From Methylobacterium fujisawaense (GTDB lineage: Bacteria > Pseudomonadota > Alphaproteobacteria > Rhizobiales > Beijerinckiaceae), in assembly GCF_014138435.1 (NCBI RefSeq), contig NZ_JACJIM010000004.1, positions 248,001-312,000 on the forward strand: DNA of 64,000 nucleotides, in the 5' to 3' direction. Below, piece after piece: positions 1 to 8,706 of the stretch. The translations under genes were made by a program, and so were the position numbers. Position 1 is the stretch's first letter. Each line of letters begins with the position of its first letter. Below the pieces are notes generated by a model, which saw only the letters and a list, made by a program, of their open reading frames with translations, ran no database searches and had not been told where the DNA came from.

Positions 1-1307
1 GCTTCCTGGCGCCGGACCACGACCCGGCCGCCTACGACAAGGTCACCGACGTCCTCGACGTCTGGTTCGATTCGGGCTCGACCCACGCCTTCGTGCTGGA
101 CGATCCGGAGGCCTTCCCGGGCCTGGCCGGAGTGACGCGCGTCCGCGACGGCGGCCAGGACCGGGTCATGTACCTGGAGGGGTCGGACCAGCACCGCGGC
201 TGGTTCCAGTCCTCGCTGCTCGAATCCGCCGGGACCCGCGGCCGGGCGCCCTACGACATCGTCCTGACCCACGGCTTCGTGCTCGACGGCAAGGGCCTGA
301 AGATGTCGAAGTCCAAGGGCAACGTCGTCGCGCCGCAGAGCGTCATCAAGGATTCGGGGGCCGACATCCTGCGCCTGTGGGTCGCCGCCTCCGACTACAC
401 CGACGACCTGCGCATCGGACCGGAGATCATCAAGACCTTCGCGGAGACCTACCGGAAGCTGCGCAACTCCCTGCGGTGGATGCTGGGCTCGCTGGCCCAC
501 CGGGTTCAGGGCGACGACGTGGCCTACGCGGACATGCCGGAGCTGGAGCGGCTGATCCTGCACCGGCTCGCCGAGCTCGACGGCGAGATCCGCGAGGCCT
601 ACGCGGCCTTCGACACCAAGCGGGTGGTGGCGCTGCTCAACGGCTTCATGACCGGCGACCTGTCGTCCTTCTACTTCGATGTCCGCAAGGACGCCCTGTA
701 CTGCGACCCGATCTCCTCGGTCCGCCGCCGGGCGTCGCTGCAGGTGATCGACGAGGCCTTCCGGCGGGTGGCGATCTGGCTCGCCCCGGTGCTCGCCTTC
801 ACGGCCGAGGAGGCGTGGCTCGATCGCTACCCGTCCGAGGACGGATCGGTGCATCTCCAGACCCTGCCGGAGACCCCGGCCGCGTGGCTCGACGCCGCCC
901 TCGCGGAGCGCTGGCACAAGATCCGGCGGGTGCGGCGGGTCGTGACCGGCGCCCTGGAGATCGAGCGCGCGGCGAAGCGCATCGGCGCGAGCCTGGAGGC
1001 GGCCCCGCTTGTCTACGTCGCGGATCCCGAGTTGCTCGCCGCGCTCGAGGGCTGCGACTTCGCCGACACCTGCATCACCTCGGACATCACCGTGGTGGCG
1101 GGCGAGGGGCCGGCCGACGCCTTCCGGCTCGACGAGGTGCGCGGCGTCGCCGTGGTGCCGAGCCCGGCCGAGGGGCGCAAATGCGCCCGCTCCTGGCGGG
1201 TGAGCCCCAGCGTTGGCAGCGATCCGGACTATCCGGACGTGACCCCCCGCGACGCCCGGGCCCTGCGCGAGTGGGACGCGGCGCATCCGGAGGCGAGCGC
1301 GGCGTGA
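1..1307 (+). CDS. ileS: isoleucyl-tRNA synthetase, C-terminal part (5' end outside window)
   Basis: Charges tRNA-Ile in the cytoplasm. The frame is open from base 3, so the N-terminal part lies upstream of the window. The visible part has the catalytic-domain signature [10 protein letters not shown] near bases 57-86 and the class I KMSKS loop at 300-314, followed by the helical anticodon-binding domain. The C-terminal tail keeps only one cysteine (GRKCARSW) where many IleRS proteins have a four-cysteine zinc knuckle, so the zinc site looks lost or degenerate. It is followed by a palindromic repeat and then lspA, a common neighbour in Rhizobiales. Confidence 0.96.
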   Translation, partial: FLAPDHDPAAYDKVTDVLDVWFDSGSTHAFVLDDPEAFPGLAGVTRVRDGGQDRVMYLEGSDQHRGWFQSSLLESAGTRGRAPYDIVLTHGFVLDGKGLKMSKSKGNVVAPQSVIKDSGADILRLWVAASDYTDDLRIGPEIIKTFAETYRKLRNSLRWMLGSLAHRVQGDDVAYADMPELERLILHRLAELDGEIREAYAAFDTKRVVALLNGFMTGDLSSFYFDVRKDALYCDPISSVRRRASLQVIDEAFRRVAIWLAPVLAFTAEEAWLDRYPSEDGSVHLQTLPETPAAWLDAALAERWHKIRRVRRVVTGALEIERAAKRIGASLEAAPLVYVADPELLAALEGCDFADTCITSDITVVAGEGPADAFRLDEVRGVAVVPSPAEGRKCARSWRVSPSVGSDPDYPDVTPRDARALREWDAAHPEASAA

Positions 1308-1324
1308 AGAGGCGCGCGACGGTG

Positions 1325-1503
1325 CTCTCCCTCTCCTCCCTGCGGGGGAGAGTGGCCCTCGCGTCCGCGAGGGTCGGCAGAGGGGAGCCCGGCTTCCGGT
1401 TGCGGCGCGACCGTCTTGAAGCCCACAGCCTTTCTCTGCGCCGTCGCTCCCCTCTCTCCCGCTGCTGCGCAGGGTACCCTCCCCCGCAGAGGGGAGAGGG
1501 CGA
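1325..1503. repeat. palindromic intergenic repeat element between ileS and lspA
   Basis: Two arms rich in CTCTCC/GGAGAG face each other. The left arm has CTGCGGGGGAGAG near 1341 and the right arm has CTCCCCCGCAGAGGGGAG near 1480-1499. The element can fold into a long stem. It resembles the other C/G-rich palindromes in this window but diverges in its middle. It probably ends the ileS mRNA or is a passive REP-like element. Confidence 0.6.
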
Positions 1504-1539
1504 TGCGCCCGCACGGCACGGGTCGCGGGGTCGGCGCCC

Positions 1540-2055
1540 GTGACGCCCTTCCGCGCCGGCCTTCTGGCCCTCCTCCTCACCCTGGTCCTCGACCAGGCCT
1601 CCAAGCTCGGCCTCTATTTCGGCACCGACCTCGTGCTGACCCAGCCCTGGCGGCTGGCGCCGTTCGTCGACTTCGTCGTGGTCTGGAACCGGGGCGTCTC
1701 CTACGGCCTGTTCCAGCAGGAGGGCGGGGTCGGGCGCTGGCTCCTCGTGGTCCTGTCGCTCGCCGCCGCGATCGGCCTCGGGATCTGGATGCGCCGGGCC
1801 GGCTCGCGGCTCCTCGGCGTCGCCCTGGGGCTCATCGTCGGCGGGGCGCTCGGCAACGCCATCGACCGGGCCGCCTACGGGGCGGTGTTCGACTTCGTCC
1901 ACCTGCATGCCGGCGGCTGGTCCTGGTACGTGTTCAACGTCGCCGATGCGGCGATCGTGGCCGGCGTGATCGGCCTGATCCTCGACAGCCTGTCCCCGGA
2001 CAGCCGCAAGGAGCGGCCGCTTCCGTCGCAGGGCGACCCCGCGCCGCGCCTGTGA
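1540..2055 (+). CDS. lspA: lipoprotein signal peptidase (signal peptidase II)
   Basis: Cleaves the signal peptide of diacylglyceryl-modified prolipoproteins in the inner membrane. The 171-residue length is normal, with four hydrophobic segments. The two catalytic aspartates of the A8 family are D118 (in GAVFDFV) and D136 (in FNVADAAI), with the conserved GNAIDR motif at 105-110. The start is GTG at 1540, since no ATG precedes the first membrane helix in frame. The order ileS-lspA is conserved in many alphaproteobacteria. The short C-terminal extension after residue 150 is hydrophilic. Confidence 0.95.
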   Translation: MTPFRAGLLALLLTLVLDQASKLGLYFGTDLVLTQPWRLAPFVDFVVVWNRGVSYGLFQQEGGVGRWLLVVLSLAAAIGLGIWMRRAGSRLLGVALGLIVGGALGNAIDRAAYGAVFDFVHLHAGGWSWYVFNVADAAIVAGVIGLILDSLSPDSRKERPLPSQGDPAPRL

Positions 2056-2215
2056 TCCGCGCAACACACAGGTCCACCTGCATGCCTGCCCTGGCGCAAC
2101 GTGGCCAAGGCGCCATACGATCGCCGGAAACCGGTCTCAGGCCGGAACCCGTCGGATCAGGCCGCGCCGCGGTCATCCCAGAGCCGGACGCTCCGTCCGG
2201 AACCCGTGAGGCAGC

Positions 2216-2878
2216 ATGACCGGGCATAGCAGGCTTCGTCCCCTCCTCTCCGCCGCGGTCGTCCTGGCCCCGCTTTGCGCCGGTACCGCGCAGGCGCAGG
2301 AGCGCGGCGAATTCATGCGCGACGCGCTGTCGGGCATCGGCCTCTTGGAGAAGCGCCAGGATCCGATCGACTATCACGAGCGCCCGCCGCTGGTGATGCC
2401 GCCCAAGATCGACGGCAAGGCCCTGCCCCAGCCCCGGGCGCGCTCCACCAGCACCGCGTGGCCGAAGGATCCCGAGATCGTCGAGCGCGAGCGCGCCGCC
2501 GTGGAGCGGCGTAATCCGAGGGGCGCCCAGGCCCAGGGCCGCTACGACGACAACAACGCGACGCTCTCCGTGGATGAGATGCGCGGCGGCCGCCGCGCCG
2601 GGGCGGGCCTCACGACCACGGCCGAGCGGAAGCCCGGCGACAACAACCGCGACGACAGCCTGCTCAGCCCCTTCGAGCTCCTGAAGGGCAAGAGCGCCAA
2701 TGCCGAGCCGTCCGACATCGAGCCGAGCCGCGACACGCTCACGGATCCGCCGACCGGATACCGCCAGTCGCCCAAGAAGCTGGCCCGCCCGCCGTCGAGC
2801 GACCCGATCAACAACGCCAGCCGCGAACGCGAAGAGGCGGATCCCGGCGCGTATCTCCGGAAGCGCGCGCAGCAGTGA
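2216..2878 (+). CDS. small exported protein of unknown function, lspA-M16 gene neighbourhood
   Basis: A 220-residue protein with a clear signal peptide: basic start, hydrophobic stretch around residues 8-25, then an AQA cleavage region. The mature part is hydrophilic, rich in Pro, Arg, Asp and Asn, and probably largely disordered. No catalytic motif is visible. It lies between lspA and two M16 peptidase genes on the same strand, so a periplasmic role tied to those is possible but unproven. The ATG at 2216 follows GTGAGGCAGC, a weak ribosome site. Confidence 0.8.
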   Translation: MTGHSRLRPLLSAAVVLAPLCAGTAQAQERGEFMRDALSGIGLLEKRQDPIDYHERPPLVMPPKIDGKALPQPRARSTSTAWPKDPEIVERERAAVERRNPRGAQAQGRYDDNNATLSVDEMRGGRRAGAGLTTTAERKPGDNNRDDSLLSPFELLKGKSANAEPSDIEPSRDTLTDPPTGYRQSPKKLARPPSSDPINNASREREEADPGAYLRKRAQQ

Positions 2879-3037
2879 CGGGGGCGCCGTGTCGCCGTTG
2901 CAACGACGACGCGGCATGGCAACATGAGATGATCGTCCCGGTACGGCTCTTGCCCACCGGAGACCAGGACGGCCCCGAACCACGAACGCGTCCTGTCGTG
3001 GAACGCTTCGATCCGGGGCCGGCAGAAGGAAAGCGGA

Positions 3038-4447
3038 ATGCACCTGTTCAGGAAGGCGACGCCCCACCTCTTCCCGCTGCGTCCGGGTTCGTCCTTCGGC
3101 GGCAGCGCCGGCCGGGGCGAGGCCGCGCCGTTCGGGCGTTCCGAGGCGGGCGGACCGGAAGTGACGGCCTTCACCCTCGACAACGGCCTCGACGTGGTGG
3201 TCGTCCCCGACCACCGGGCCCCCGTCGCCACCCACATGATCTGGTACCGCAACGGCTCGGCCGATGATCCCCTCGGCCAGTCGGGCATCGCCCACTTCCT
3301 CGAGCACCTGATGTTCAAGGGCACCGAGAAGCACCCCGTCGGGGCCTTCTCCAAGGCGGTGTCGGGCCTGGGCGGCCAGGAGAACGCCTTCACCAGCTAC
3401 GACTACACGGCCTATTTCCAGCGGGTCGCCCGGGATCATCTCGGCACCATGATGGCGTTCGAGGCGGACCGGATGAGCGGCCTCGTCCTCGACGATGCCG
3501 TCGTGGCGCCCGAGCGCGACGTGGTGCTGGAGGAGCGCCGCATGCGGGTCGAGACCGACCCCTCCGCGCAGCTCTCCGAGGCGATGGCCGCCGGCCTGTT
3601 CGTGCACCATCCCTACGGCATCCCGATCATCGGCTGGATGCACGAGATCGAGGGCCTGAACCGCGAGCATGCGCTCGCCTACTACAAGCGCTTCTACACC
3701 CCCGAGAACGCCATCCTGGTGGTCGCGGGCGACGTCACCCCGGACGAGGTGCGTCGCCTCGCCGAGGACACCTACGGCCGCGTGACGCCCCAGGGCGCCC
3801 GGCCCGAGCGCCTGCGGGCGCGGGAGCCGGAGCCGAAGGCGCTGCGCCGCGTTGCCGTGGCCGACCCGAAGGTGGAGCAGCCGACCCTGCAGCGGCTCTA
3901 CCTCACGCCCTCCTGCATCACCGCCCGCGACGGCGGCTGCCACGACCTGGAACTCCTCGCCGAGGTGCTGGGCGGCGGCTCGACCTCCTACCTCTACCGC
4001 AAGCTGGTCATGGAGAGCGGCCTCGCGGTGAATGCCGGCGCTTGGTACATGGGCTCGGCGATCGACGACACCCGCTTCTCCGTCTACGCGGTGCCCGCCG
4101 AGGGCGTGCCGCTGGAGAAGCTGGAGGAGGCCGTCGACAAGGTGCTGCGCCGCGCGCCCGCCGAGGCCCTGGACGCCGAGGCGATCGAGCGGGCCAAGAC
4201 CCGCCTCGTGGCCGAGACCGTGTACTCCTCCGACAGCCAGTCGTCGCTGGCGCGCATCTACGGGTCTGCGCTCGCGATCGGCGAGACCATCGAGGAGGTC
4301 CGCCGCTGGCCGACCGATATCGAGGGGGTGACGCAGGACCGCCTCAAGACCGCCGCCGAGCGCTGGCTGACGCCGGCCCGCTCGGTGACCGGCTACCTGA
4401 CCAAGGCGCAGGATCCGGACGCCCCGGTCGCGATGGCCGCCGAGTAG
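3038..4447 (+). CDS. M16 family zinc peptidase (pitrilysin/processing-peptidase-like), catalytic subunit
   Basis: A 469-residue M16B-type peptidase. The inverted zinc motif HxxEH is present as H86-F-L-E89-H90 (IAHFLEHLMFKG), and the downstream glutamate region ERDVVLEERRM supplies the third ligand. Two M16 half-domains follow, N-terminal around 45-230 and C-terminal around 235-440. The first 40 residues are poorly conserved, so a later start cannot be excluded. The next gene encodes a similar protein without the zinc motif. Paired active and inactive M16 proteins usually form a heterodimer, probably in the periplasm here. Confidence 0.9.
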   Translation: MHLFRKATPHLFPLRPGSSFGGSAGRGEAAPFGRSEAGGPEVTAFTLDNGLDVVVVPDHRAPVATHMIWYRNGSADDPLGQSGIAHFLEHLMFKGTEKHPVGAFSKAVSGLGGQENAFTSYDYTAYFQRVARDHLGTMMAFEADRMSGLVLDDAVVAPERDVVLEERRMRVETDPSAQLSEAMAAGLFVHHPYGIPIIGWMHEIEGLNREHALAYYKRFYTPENAILVVAGDVTPDEVRRLAEDTYGRVTPQGARPERLRAREPEPKALRRVAVADPKVEQPTLQRLYLTPSCITARDGGCHDLELLAEVLGGGSTSYLYRKLVMESGLAVNAGAWYMGSAIDDTRFSVYAVPAEGVPLEKLEEAVDKVLRRAPAEALDAEAIERAKTRLVAETVYSSDSQSSLARIYGSALAIGETIEEVRRWPTDIEGVTQDRLKTAAERWLTPARSVTGYLTKAQDPDAPVAMAAE

Positions 4448-4553
4448 CCCCGGGCGCGTCCCGCCCGGCCCTCGGAGGGCCGGCACGGGGCGTGTGCCGA
4501 ACGGGAGCCTTGGCCCGCTCCGCCGTCGCCCGAGAAAGAGACAAGAGGTTCCC

Positions 4554-5849
4554 ATGAGCTTGGCCGAGACTCTGGTCGAGACCGCCGCCCCCGCCGCCAC
4601 GTCGCCCACGACGGCGCTGCCGGTGACGACCGCCCCCGGCATCGAGGCGTGGCACGTCGAATCGCCGGTGGTGCCGATGATCGCCCTCGCCTTCACCTTC
4701 GAGGGCGGCGCCGCGCAGGACCCGGCGGGCAAGGCCGGCTGCGCCCAGATGCTGGCGCGGCTCCTCGATGAAGGGGCGGGCGACCTCACCTCCGATCTGT
4801 TCCAGGAGCGGCTGGCCGCCCGGGCCATCGAACTGTCCTTCCATGCCGGCGCCGACGCGGTCGGCGGCTCGCTGAAGATGCTGGTCAAGCATGCCGACGA
4901 GGGTATCGCCCTCCTCGCCCTGGCGCTGGCCAAGCCCCGCTTCGATCCGGACGCGATCGAGCGGGTTCGGGCCCAGATCATCGCCGGCCTGCGCTACCAG
5001 CAGAACGATCCGGGCGTCCTGGCCTCGCGGCGCTTCTTCAAGGAGGCCTTCGCCGGCCACCCCTACGCCCGACCCTCCTCCGGCACCGTGGAGAGCGTCG
5101 CGGCGATCACCCGCGAGGACCTGCTGGAGATGCATGCCCGCATCATCGGGCGCGGCCGGGTCAAGGTTGCGGCCGTCGGCGCCATCGGGGCGGAGCAACT
5201 CGCCGAGGGTCTGAACCGCGCCTTCGGGGCGCTCCCCGAGGCCGGGGCGCTGAAGGCGGTGCCGCGGACCGAGGTCCAGGATCTCGGCCGCCGCATCGTC
5301 GTCGACCTCGACGTGCCCCAGTCGGTGATCCGGTTCGGCATGGCCGGCGTGCCCTGGCGGGACCCGGATTTCATCCCGGCCTACGTGCTGAACCACATCC
5401 TCGGGGGCGGCGCCTTCACGTCCCGCCTGTTCCAGGAGGTGCGCGAGAAGCGCGGGCTGGCCTACTCGGTGGGGACCTCCCTGGTCAGCCACCGGTCCGC
5501 CGCGATGACCTGGGGCTACACCGCCACCAAGAACGAGCGCGTCGGCGAGGCGCTGTCGGTGATCGGCGACGAGATCGGCCGGCTCATCACCGACGGGCCG
5601 GACGACGACGAATTGCAGAAGGCCAAGGACTACCTCACCGGCTCCTACGCCCTGGGCTTCGACACCTCGACCAAGATCGCCCACCAGCTGGTGCAGATCG
5701 CCTTCGAGGAGCTCGGCATGGACTACATCGCCCGCCGCAACGCCATGGTCTCGGCCGTGACCCAGGCGGATATCCGCCGGGCCGCCGCCCGCACCTTCGC
5801 GGACGGCAAGATGCTGGTGGTCGCCGCCGGCCGTCCGGTCGGGCTCTGA
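4554..5849 (+). CDS. M16 family peptidase-like protein lacking the zinc motif (partner subunit)
   Basis: A 431-residue M16 homologue. Where the active partner has HFLEH this protein reads QMLARLLDEGAGD, so it cannot bind zinc in the usual way. The C-terminal half keeps the substrate-binding R/Y region (FTSRLFQEVREKRGLAYSVG) typical of the non-catalytic subunit. The ATG at 4554 is preferred because AAGAGACAAGAGG lies just upstream; an earlier in-frame ATG at 4494 would add a basic unconserved leader. It follows the catalytic M16 gene by 106 bases, probably in one operon. Confidence 0.9.
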   Translation: MSLAETLVETAAPAATSPTTALPVTTAPGIEAWHVESPVVPMIALAFTFEGGAAQDPAGKAGCAQMLARLLDEGAGDLTSDLFQERLAARAIELSFHAGADAVGGSLKMLVKHADEGIALLALALAKPRFDPDAIERVRAQIIAGLRYQQNDPGVLASRRFFKEAFAGHPYARPSSGTVESVAAITREDLLEMHARIIGRGRVKVAAVGAIGAEQLAEGLNRAFGALPEAGALKAVPRTEVQDLGRRIVVDLDVPQSVIRFGMAGVPWRDPDFIPAYVLNHILGGGAFTSRLFQEVREKRGLAYSVGTSLVSHRSAAMTWGYTATKNERVGEALSVIGDEIGRLITDGPDDDELQKAKDYLTGSYALGFDTSTKIAHQLVQIAFEELGMDYIARRNAMVSAVTQADIRRAAARTFADGKMLVVAAGRPVGL

Positions 5850-5855
5850 GCTTTC

Positions 5856-5898
5856 GGAGCGGACCATCGCGGCGGTCGACCGCGAGGCCGTCCGCTCC
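5856..5898 (+). terminator. hairpin just after the M16 pair, probable terminator
   Basis: GGAGCGGAC (5856-5864) pairs with GTCCGCTCC (5890-5898), and inside it TCGCGG pairs with CCGCGA. The hairpin starts seven bases after the M16 stop codon. No long T tract follows, so termination may be weak or Rho-assisted. Confidence 0.55.
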
Positions 5899-5908
5899 AA
5901 CCCTTCAT

Positions 5909-5947
5909 CCTGGAGGCTGAACGATCGTCGATCGTTCAGCCTCCAGG
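5909..5947. other. perfect 39-base palindrome
   Basis: The arm CCTGGAGGCTGAACGATCG (5909-5927) is the exact reverse complement of 5929-5947, with a single base between. It lies 11 bases beyond the M16 hairpin and about 190 bases before the dioxygenase gene. The symmetry could serve a dimeric DNA-binding protein or form a cruciform or hairpin. No T tract follows it. Confidence 0.7.
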
Positions 5948-6140
5948 TGCTGTCCAGGGCCCGCACGGCTGGCTGGAAGACCTGTCCCAGTCCCCGCGCA
6001 CGGCGTCGGCATCTCCGGACCGGATTGCGCCCGGACGAGGCGCCTTCCGACGCGATGTCGATCGGCCCGGAAGCCTCGGTGCTCGCAGTGCCGGCGGGGA
6101 TCCCTACCTGAGACGCATCGGCGTCAACCCCCGGATCGAC

Positions 6141-7091
6141 ATGCACCTCACCGGCCTCCATCACCTCACGGCGGTGACCGCCCGCGCGGCCGAGAACGTC
6201 GCCTTCTACACCGGGACGCTGGGCCTGCGCCTCGTCAAGAAGACGGTGAATCAGGATGACGTCTCGGCCTACCACCTGTTCTACGCGGACGGGCTGGCGA
6301 GCCCCGGCACGGACATCACCTTCTTCGACTGGCCGGCGCCCCCGGAACGGCGGGGCTCCAACAGCATCACCCGCACGCATCTGCGTGTGCCCGGCGAGGG
6401 CGCGGTGGCCTGGTGGCACGCCCGGCTGCGCGAGGCCGGGATCGTCGAGGCCGAGCCCGCCCTGCGCGACGGGCGCCTCACCCTCGACTTCGAGGATCCG
6501 GAGGGTCAGCGCCTCGCCCTGGTCGATGACGGCGGGACCGGGCCGGAGCATCCCTGGGACGGCTCGCCGGTGCCGGCGGCCTACCAGATCCGCGGCCTCG
6601 GCCCGATCCGGCTCTCGGTGCCGGACCCGGCCCGCACCGCCGCGGTGCTGACCGAGGTGCTCGGCATGCGTCGGGACCGCGTCTTCGAGACGGGCGACGG
6701 GCCGGTGGCGGTCTACGCCATGGGGCCCGGCGGCCCGGCCGCGGAGGTCCAGCTCCTGGCCGATCGGTCCGCGCCGGCCCGCCAGGGCGCGGGCGCGGTT
6801 CACCACGTCGCCTTCCGCATCCCGGATGCGGATTACGGCGGCTGGGCCGACCGGCTCAAGGCCGCCCGGGTTCCGACCAGCGGGCCGGTGGACCGCTACT
6901 ACTTCCGCAGCCTCTACTTCCGCGAGCCCAACGGCATCCTGTTCGAGATCGCCACGGATGGGCCCGGCTTCACCGCGGACGAGCCGCTGGAGACCCTGGG
7001 CGACCGCCTCGCCCTGCCGCCGTTCCTTGAGCCGCGCCGGGCCGAGATCGAGGCGGGATTGAAGCCGCTCCACCCCGGAACCGCCGGCTGA
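6141..7091 (+). CDS. VOC-fold ring-cleaving dioxygenase/glyoxalase family protein (MhqO-like)
   Basis: A 316-residue protein with tandem vicinal-oxygen-chelate modules, around 1-140 and 150-300. It starts with [13 protein letters not shown], has [10 protein letters not shown] near residue 218, and ends its second module with [14 protein letters not shown], giving the His/His/Glu set expected of a metal-dependent extradiol-type enzyme. This family includes MhqO-type hydroquinone-linked dioxygenases, and the real substrate is unknown. It is monocistronic by spacing. The ATG at 6141 is followed at once by the conserved motif, which supports the start. Confidence 0.85.
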   Translation: MHLTGLHHLTAVTARAAENVAFYTGTLGLRLVKKTVNQDDVSAYHLFYADGLASPGTDITFFDWPAPPERRGSNSITRTHLRVPGEGAVAWWHARLREAGIVEAEPALRDGRLTLDFEDPEGQRLALVDDGGTGPEHPWDGSPVPAAYQIRGLGPIRLSVPDPARTAAVLTEVLGMRRDRVFETGDGPVAVYAMGPGGPAAEVQLLADRSAPARQGAGAVHHVAFRIPDADYGGWADRLKAARVPTSGPVDRYYFRSLYFREPNGILFEIATDGPGFTADEPLETLGDRLALPPFLEPRRAEIEAGLKPLHPGTAG

Positions 7092-7405
7092 TCGCGCCGC
7101 GCGAGGCCCGGCGGGCGGCAACCCTCCCATGTCCGGAGCGGTGCTGCAGACCTTCCGCGAAGACGCTAAATATTCGAACGATTCCAGGCCGTTCACTTCT
7201 TTCGCGAGTGTGATCCCGGCGCGCCTTGACGGGCGTGCTGCAACTGCGAAAGAAGCAGCGCGCGTGTGTCATCCGGATCCGGGCGGGCTCTCTCGTCGAG
7301 GATCCACCCCCGCCCGAGCGGGGCGGCGGGGATCCGCCGAACCACGGCCCCCGAATCGTCGGGACCGTGAGCCGAGCATCAGAGGATTCGAGGGCTGATC
7401 CGTCG
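7092..7405. other. intergenic region with two inverted repeats upstream of fpr
   Basis: About 314 bases without a convincing gene. CTTCTTTCGC (7196-7205) is exactly complementary to GCGAAAGAAG (7246-7255) across a 40-base loop. GGATCC at 7300 and 7330 bounds a very GC-rich stem (CCCCCGCCC against GGGCGGCGGGG). These may be leader structures or operators of fpr. A short AT-rich stretch, GCTAAATATTCG near 7164, could belong to a promoter. Confidence 0.4.
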
Positions 7406-8179
7406 ATGAGCAAGTTCTACGAGGAGCGCGTCCTGTCGGTCCACCACTGGACCGACAATCTGTTCTCGTTCCGCACGACCCGCGACCCGGCGTTCCGGTT
7501 CCGCAACGGCGAGTTCACCATGATCGGCCTGGAGGTCGAGGGCCGGCCGCTGCTGCGCGCCTATTCCGTGGTCTCGGCCAATTACGAGGAGGAGCTGGAG
7601 TTCTTCTCGATCAAGGTCCAGGACGGCCCGCTGACCTCGAAGCTCCAGCATCTCAAAGTCGGCGACCCGATCATCGTCGGCAAGAAGCCCACCGGCACCC
7701 TGGTGCTCGACAACCTCCTGCCGGGCAAGAACCTCTATCTGCTCGGCACCGGCACGGGGCTCGCGCCGTTCCTGTCGATCATCAAGGATCCGGAGGCTTA
7801 CGAGCGCTTCGAGAAGGTCGTGCTGGTCCATGGCTGCCGGCAGGTGCAGGAACTCGCCTACGGCGAGACCATCACCGAGACGCTGCCGAAGCACGAATTC
7901 CTGGGGGAGATGATCTCGAACCAGCTGATCTACTACCCGACCGTGACCCGCGAGCCGTTCCGCAATCGCGGCCGGATCACCGACCTCATGGTCTCGGGCA
8001 AGCTGTTCGAAGATATCGGCCTGCCGGACATGTCGATCGAGAACGACCGGTTCATGCTGTGCGGCAGCCCCGACATGATCCGCGACACGCGCGAGCTGCT
8101 CTCGGGCCGCGGCTACGAGGAGGGCAACCACGGCGAGGCCGGTCACTACGTGATCGAGAAGGCCTTCGTGGAGAAGTAG
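7406..8179 (+). CDS. fpr: ferredoxin-NADP(+) reductase
   Basis: A flavoprotein of 257 residues that exchanges electrons between NADPH and ferredoxin or flavodoxin in the cytosol. It has the FAD-binding RAYSVVS motif at about 50-56, the GTGTGLAPF pyrophosphate/NADP motif near 114-122, and the bacterial C-terminal segment ending in AFVEK. Length fits the bacterial subclass. ATG 7406 is chosen because family homology begins at MSKFYEERV, and upstream in-frame codons encode low-complexity sequence. A hairpin with a T run follows directly (8207-8237). Confidence 0.95.
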   Translation: MSKFYEERVLSVHHWTDNLFSFRTTRDPAFRFRNGEFTMIGLEVEGRPLLRAYSVVSANYEEELEFFSIKVQDGPLTSKLQHLKVGDPIIVGKKPTGTLVLDNLLPGKNLYLLGTGTGLAPFLSIIKDPEAYERFEKVVLVHGCRQVQELAYGETITETLPKHEFLGEMISNQLIYYPTVTREPFRNRGRITDLMVSGKLFEDIGLPDMSIENDRFMLCGSPDMIRDTRELLSGRGYEEGNHGEAGHYVIEKAFVEK

Positions 8180-8204
8180 CCCGCCGCGCAGGTCGGTTTC
8201 GGGT

Positions 8205-8498
8205 TCAGCCCGGTGCGGTCCGCCGCGCCGGGCTTTTCTGTGCCTGCGCGTCCCCGGATCCGGTCGCGGGGGCGGGGCGCAGGATCGCCCCGTATCCCTC
8301 CTGATCGTCGCCGACGAAGCGGATGCCCGCCCCTTCGAGGACCGTGCGGATCGCCGCGAGGGTCCGGTTGCGGGGCTGGACCTGTTCGCTCTCGATCATG
8401 TTCAGGGTGACGACGGAGACCGCGGCGCGGCTCGCGAGAACCCCTTGCGTCCATTTGAGAAGTCCGCGGCCGGCGCGGATCTGGGCGGCAGTGATCAT
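8205..8498 (-). CDS. XRE-family helix-turn-helix regulator
   Basis: A 97-residue protein starting MITAAQIRAGRGLLKWTQ. It contains a complete Cro/CI-type HTH over residues 1-65 (AGRGLLKWTQGVLASRAAVS then TLNMIESE), a common compact alphaproteobacterial form. Start at 8498 is chosen at the family N-terminus; upstream in-frame sequence up to 8738 is low-complexity. It is divergent from the Y RNA/rsr region with a 44-base gap to a strong promoter, so it may regulate itself and that promoter. Its C-terminus overlaps the fpr terminator. Confidence 0.85.
   Translation of the reverse strand: MITAAQIRAGRGLLKWTQGVLASRAAVSVVTLNMIESEQVQPRNRTLAAIRTVLEGAGIRFVGDDQEGYGAILRPAPATGSGDAQAQKSPARRTAPG
8207..8237 (+). 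terminator. intrinsic terminator of fpr
   Basis: AGCCCGG (8207-8213) pairs with CCGGGCT (8228-8234), extended inward by TGCGG/CCGCG with one wobble pair and followed by TTTTCTG. This is the clearest intrinsic terminator in the window. It lies inside the 3' end of the convergent XRE gene, so the last codons of that gene encode the terminator. Confidence 0.85.
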
Positions 8499-8517
8499 GG
8501 CTCCGGCATCGCCCGAA

Positions 8518-8534
8518 CTGAAAGAATTTTCAAG
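8518..8534. promoter_or_regulatory. AT-rich palindrome, candidate XRE operator
   Basis: CTGAAAGAATTTTCAAG contains TGAAA (8519-8523) and TTTCA (8528-8532). It sits 20 bases upstream of the XRE start codon and 8 bases before the -35 box of the promoter reading toward the Y RNAs. Position and symmetry suit an operator shared by two divergent promoters; binding is inferred only. Confidence 0.45.
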
Positions 8535-8541
8535 TTTCCGG

Positions 8542-8570
8542 TTGACGCAGGTCGAGCGCGGCCGTATCCA
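8542..8570 (+). promoter_or_regulatory. sigma70-type promoter reading into the Y RNA array
   Basis: TTGACG (8542-8547) and TATCCA (8565-8570) are separated by 17 bases. Predicted initiation falls near 8577-8581, where the outer stem of the first RNA unit begins. Confidence 0.6.
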
Positions 8571-8583
8571 CCCCGCCATCGGC

Positions 8584-8687
8584 CTGCCGGGCCGGTGATC
8601 CGAGGTTATCGCACCCTTGGGACGTCCGCGGCCGGCGAGCCGCGGGGGTGAAACGCCCAGTCCGCCTCGATCGGACATGACCGGCAG
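8584..8687 (+). ncRNA. candidate Y RNA unit A (no T arm)
   Basis: Outer stem CTGCCGG (8584-8590) pairs with CCGGCAG (8681-8687). The inner Y-type stem pairs GAT-CGAGG (8597-8605, with C8600 bulged) with CCTCGATC (8665-8672). A single bulged C in this stem is a known feature of the Ro60-binding helix of animal Y RNAs. GGTTATC follows the 5' strand, as in units B, C and D. The interior holds hairpin CCGCGGC/GCCGCGG but no tRNA T arm. It is the promoter-proximal unit. Confidence 0.5.
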
Positions 8688-8706
8688 ACCTCTGACATTC
8701 ACCGGC

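Noticed and set aside
1934..4981. A 1015-codon minus-strand open frame, and similarly large ones at 4344-7196 and 9344-10963
   Set aside because: They lie antisense to well-recognised genes, have low-complexity His/Gly/Arg-rich translations and no family motifs. They are a side effect of high third-position GC.
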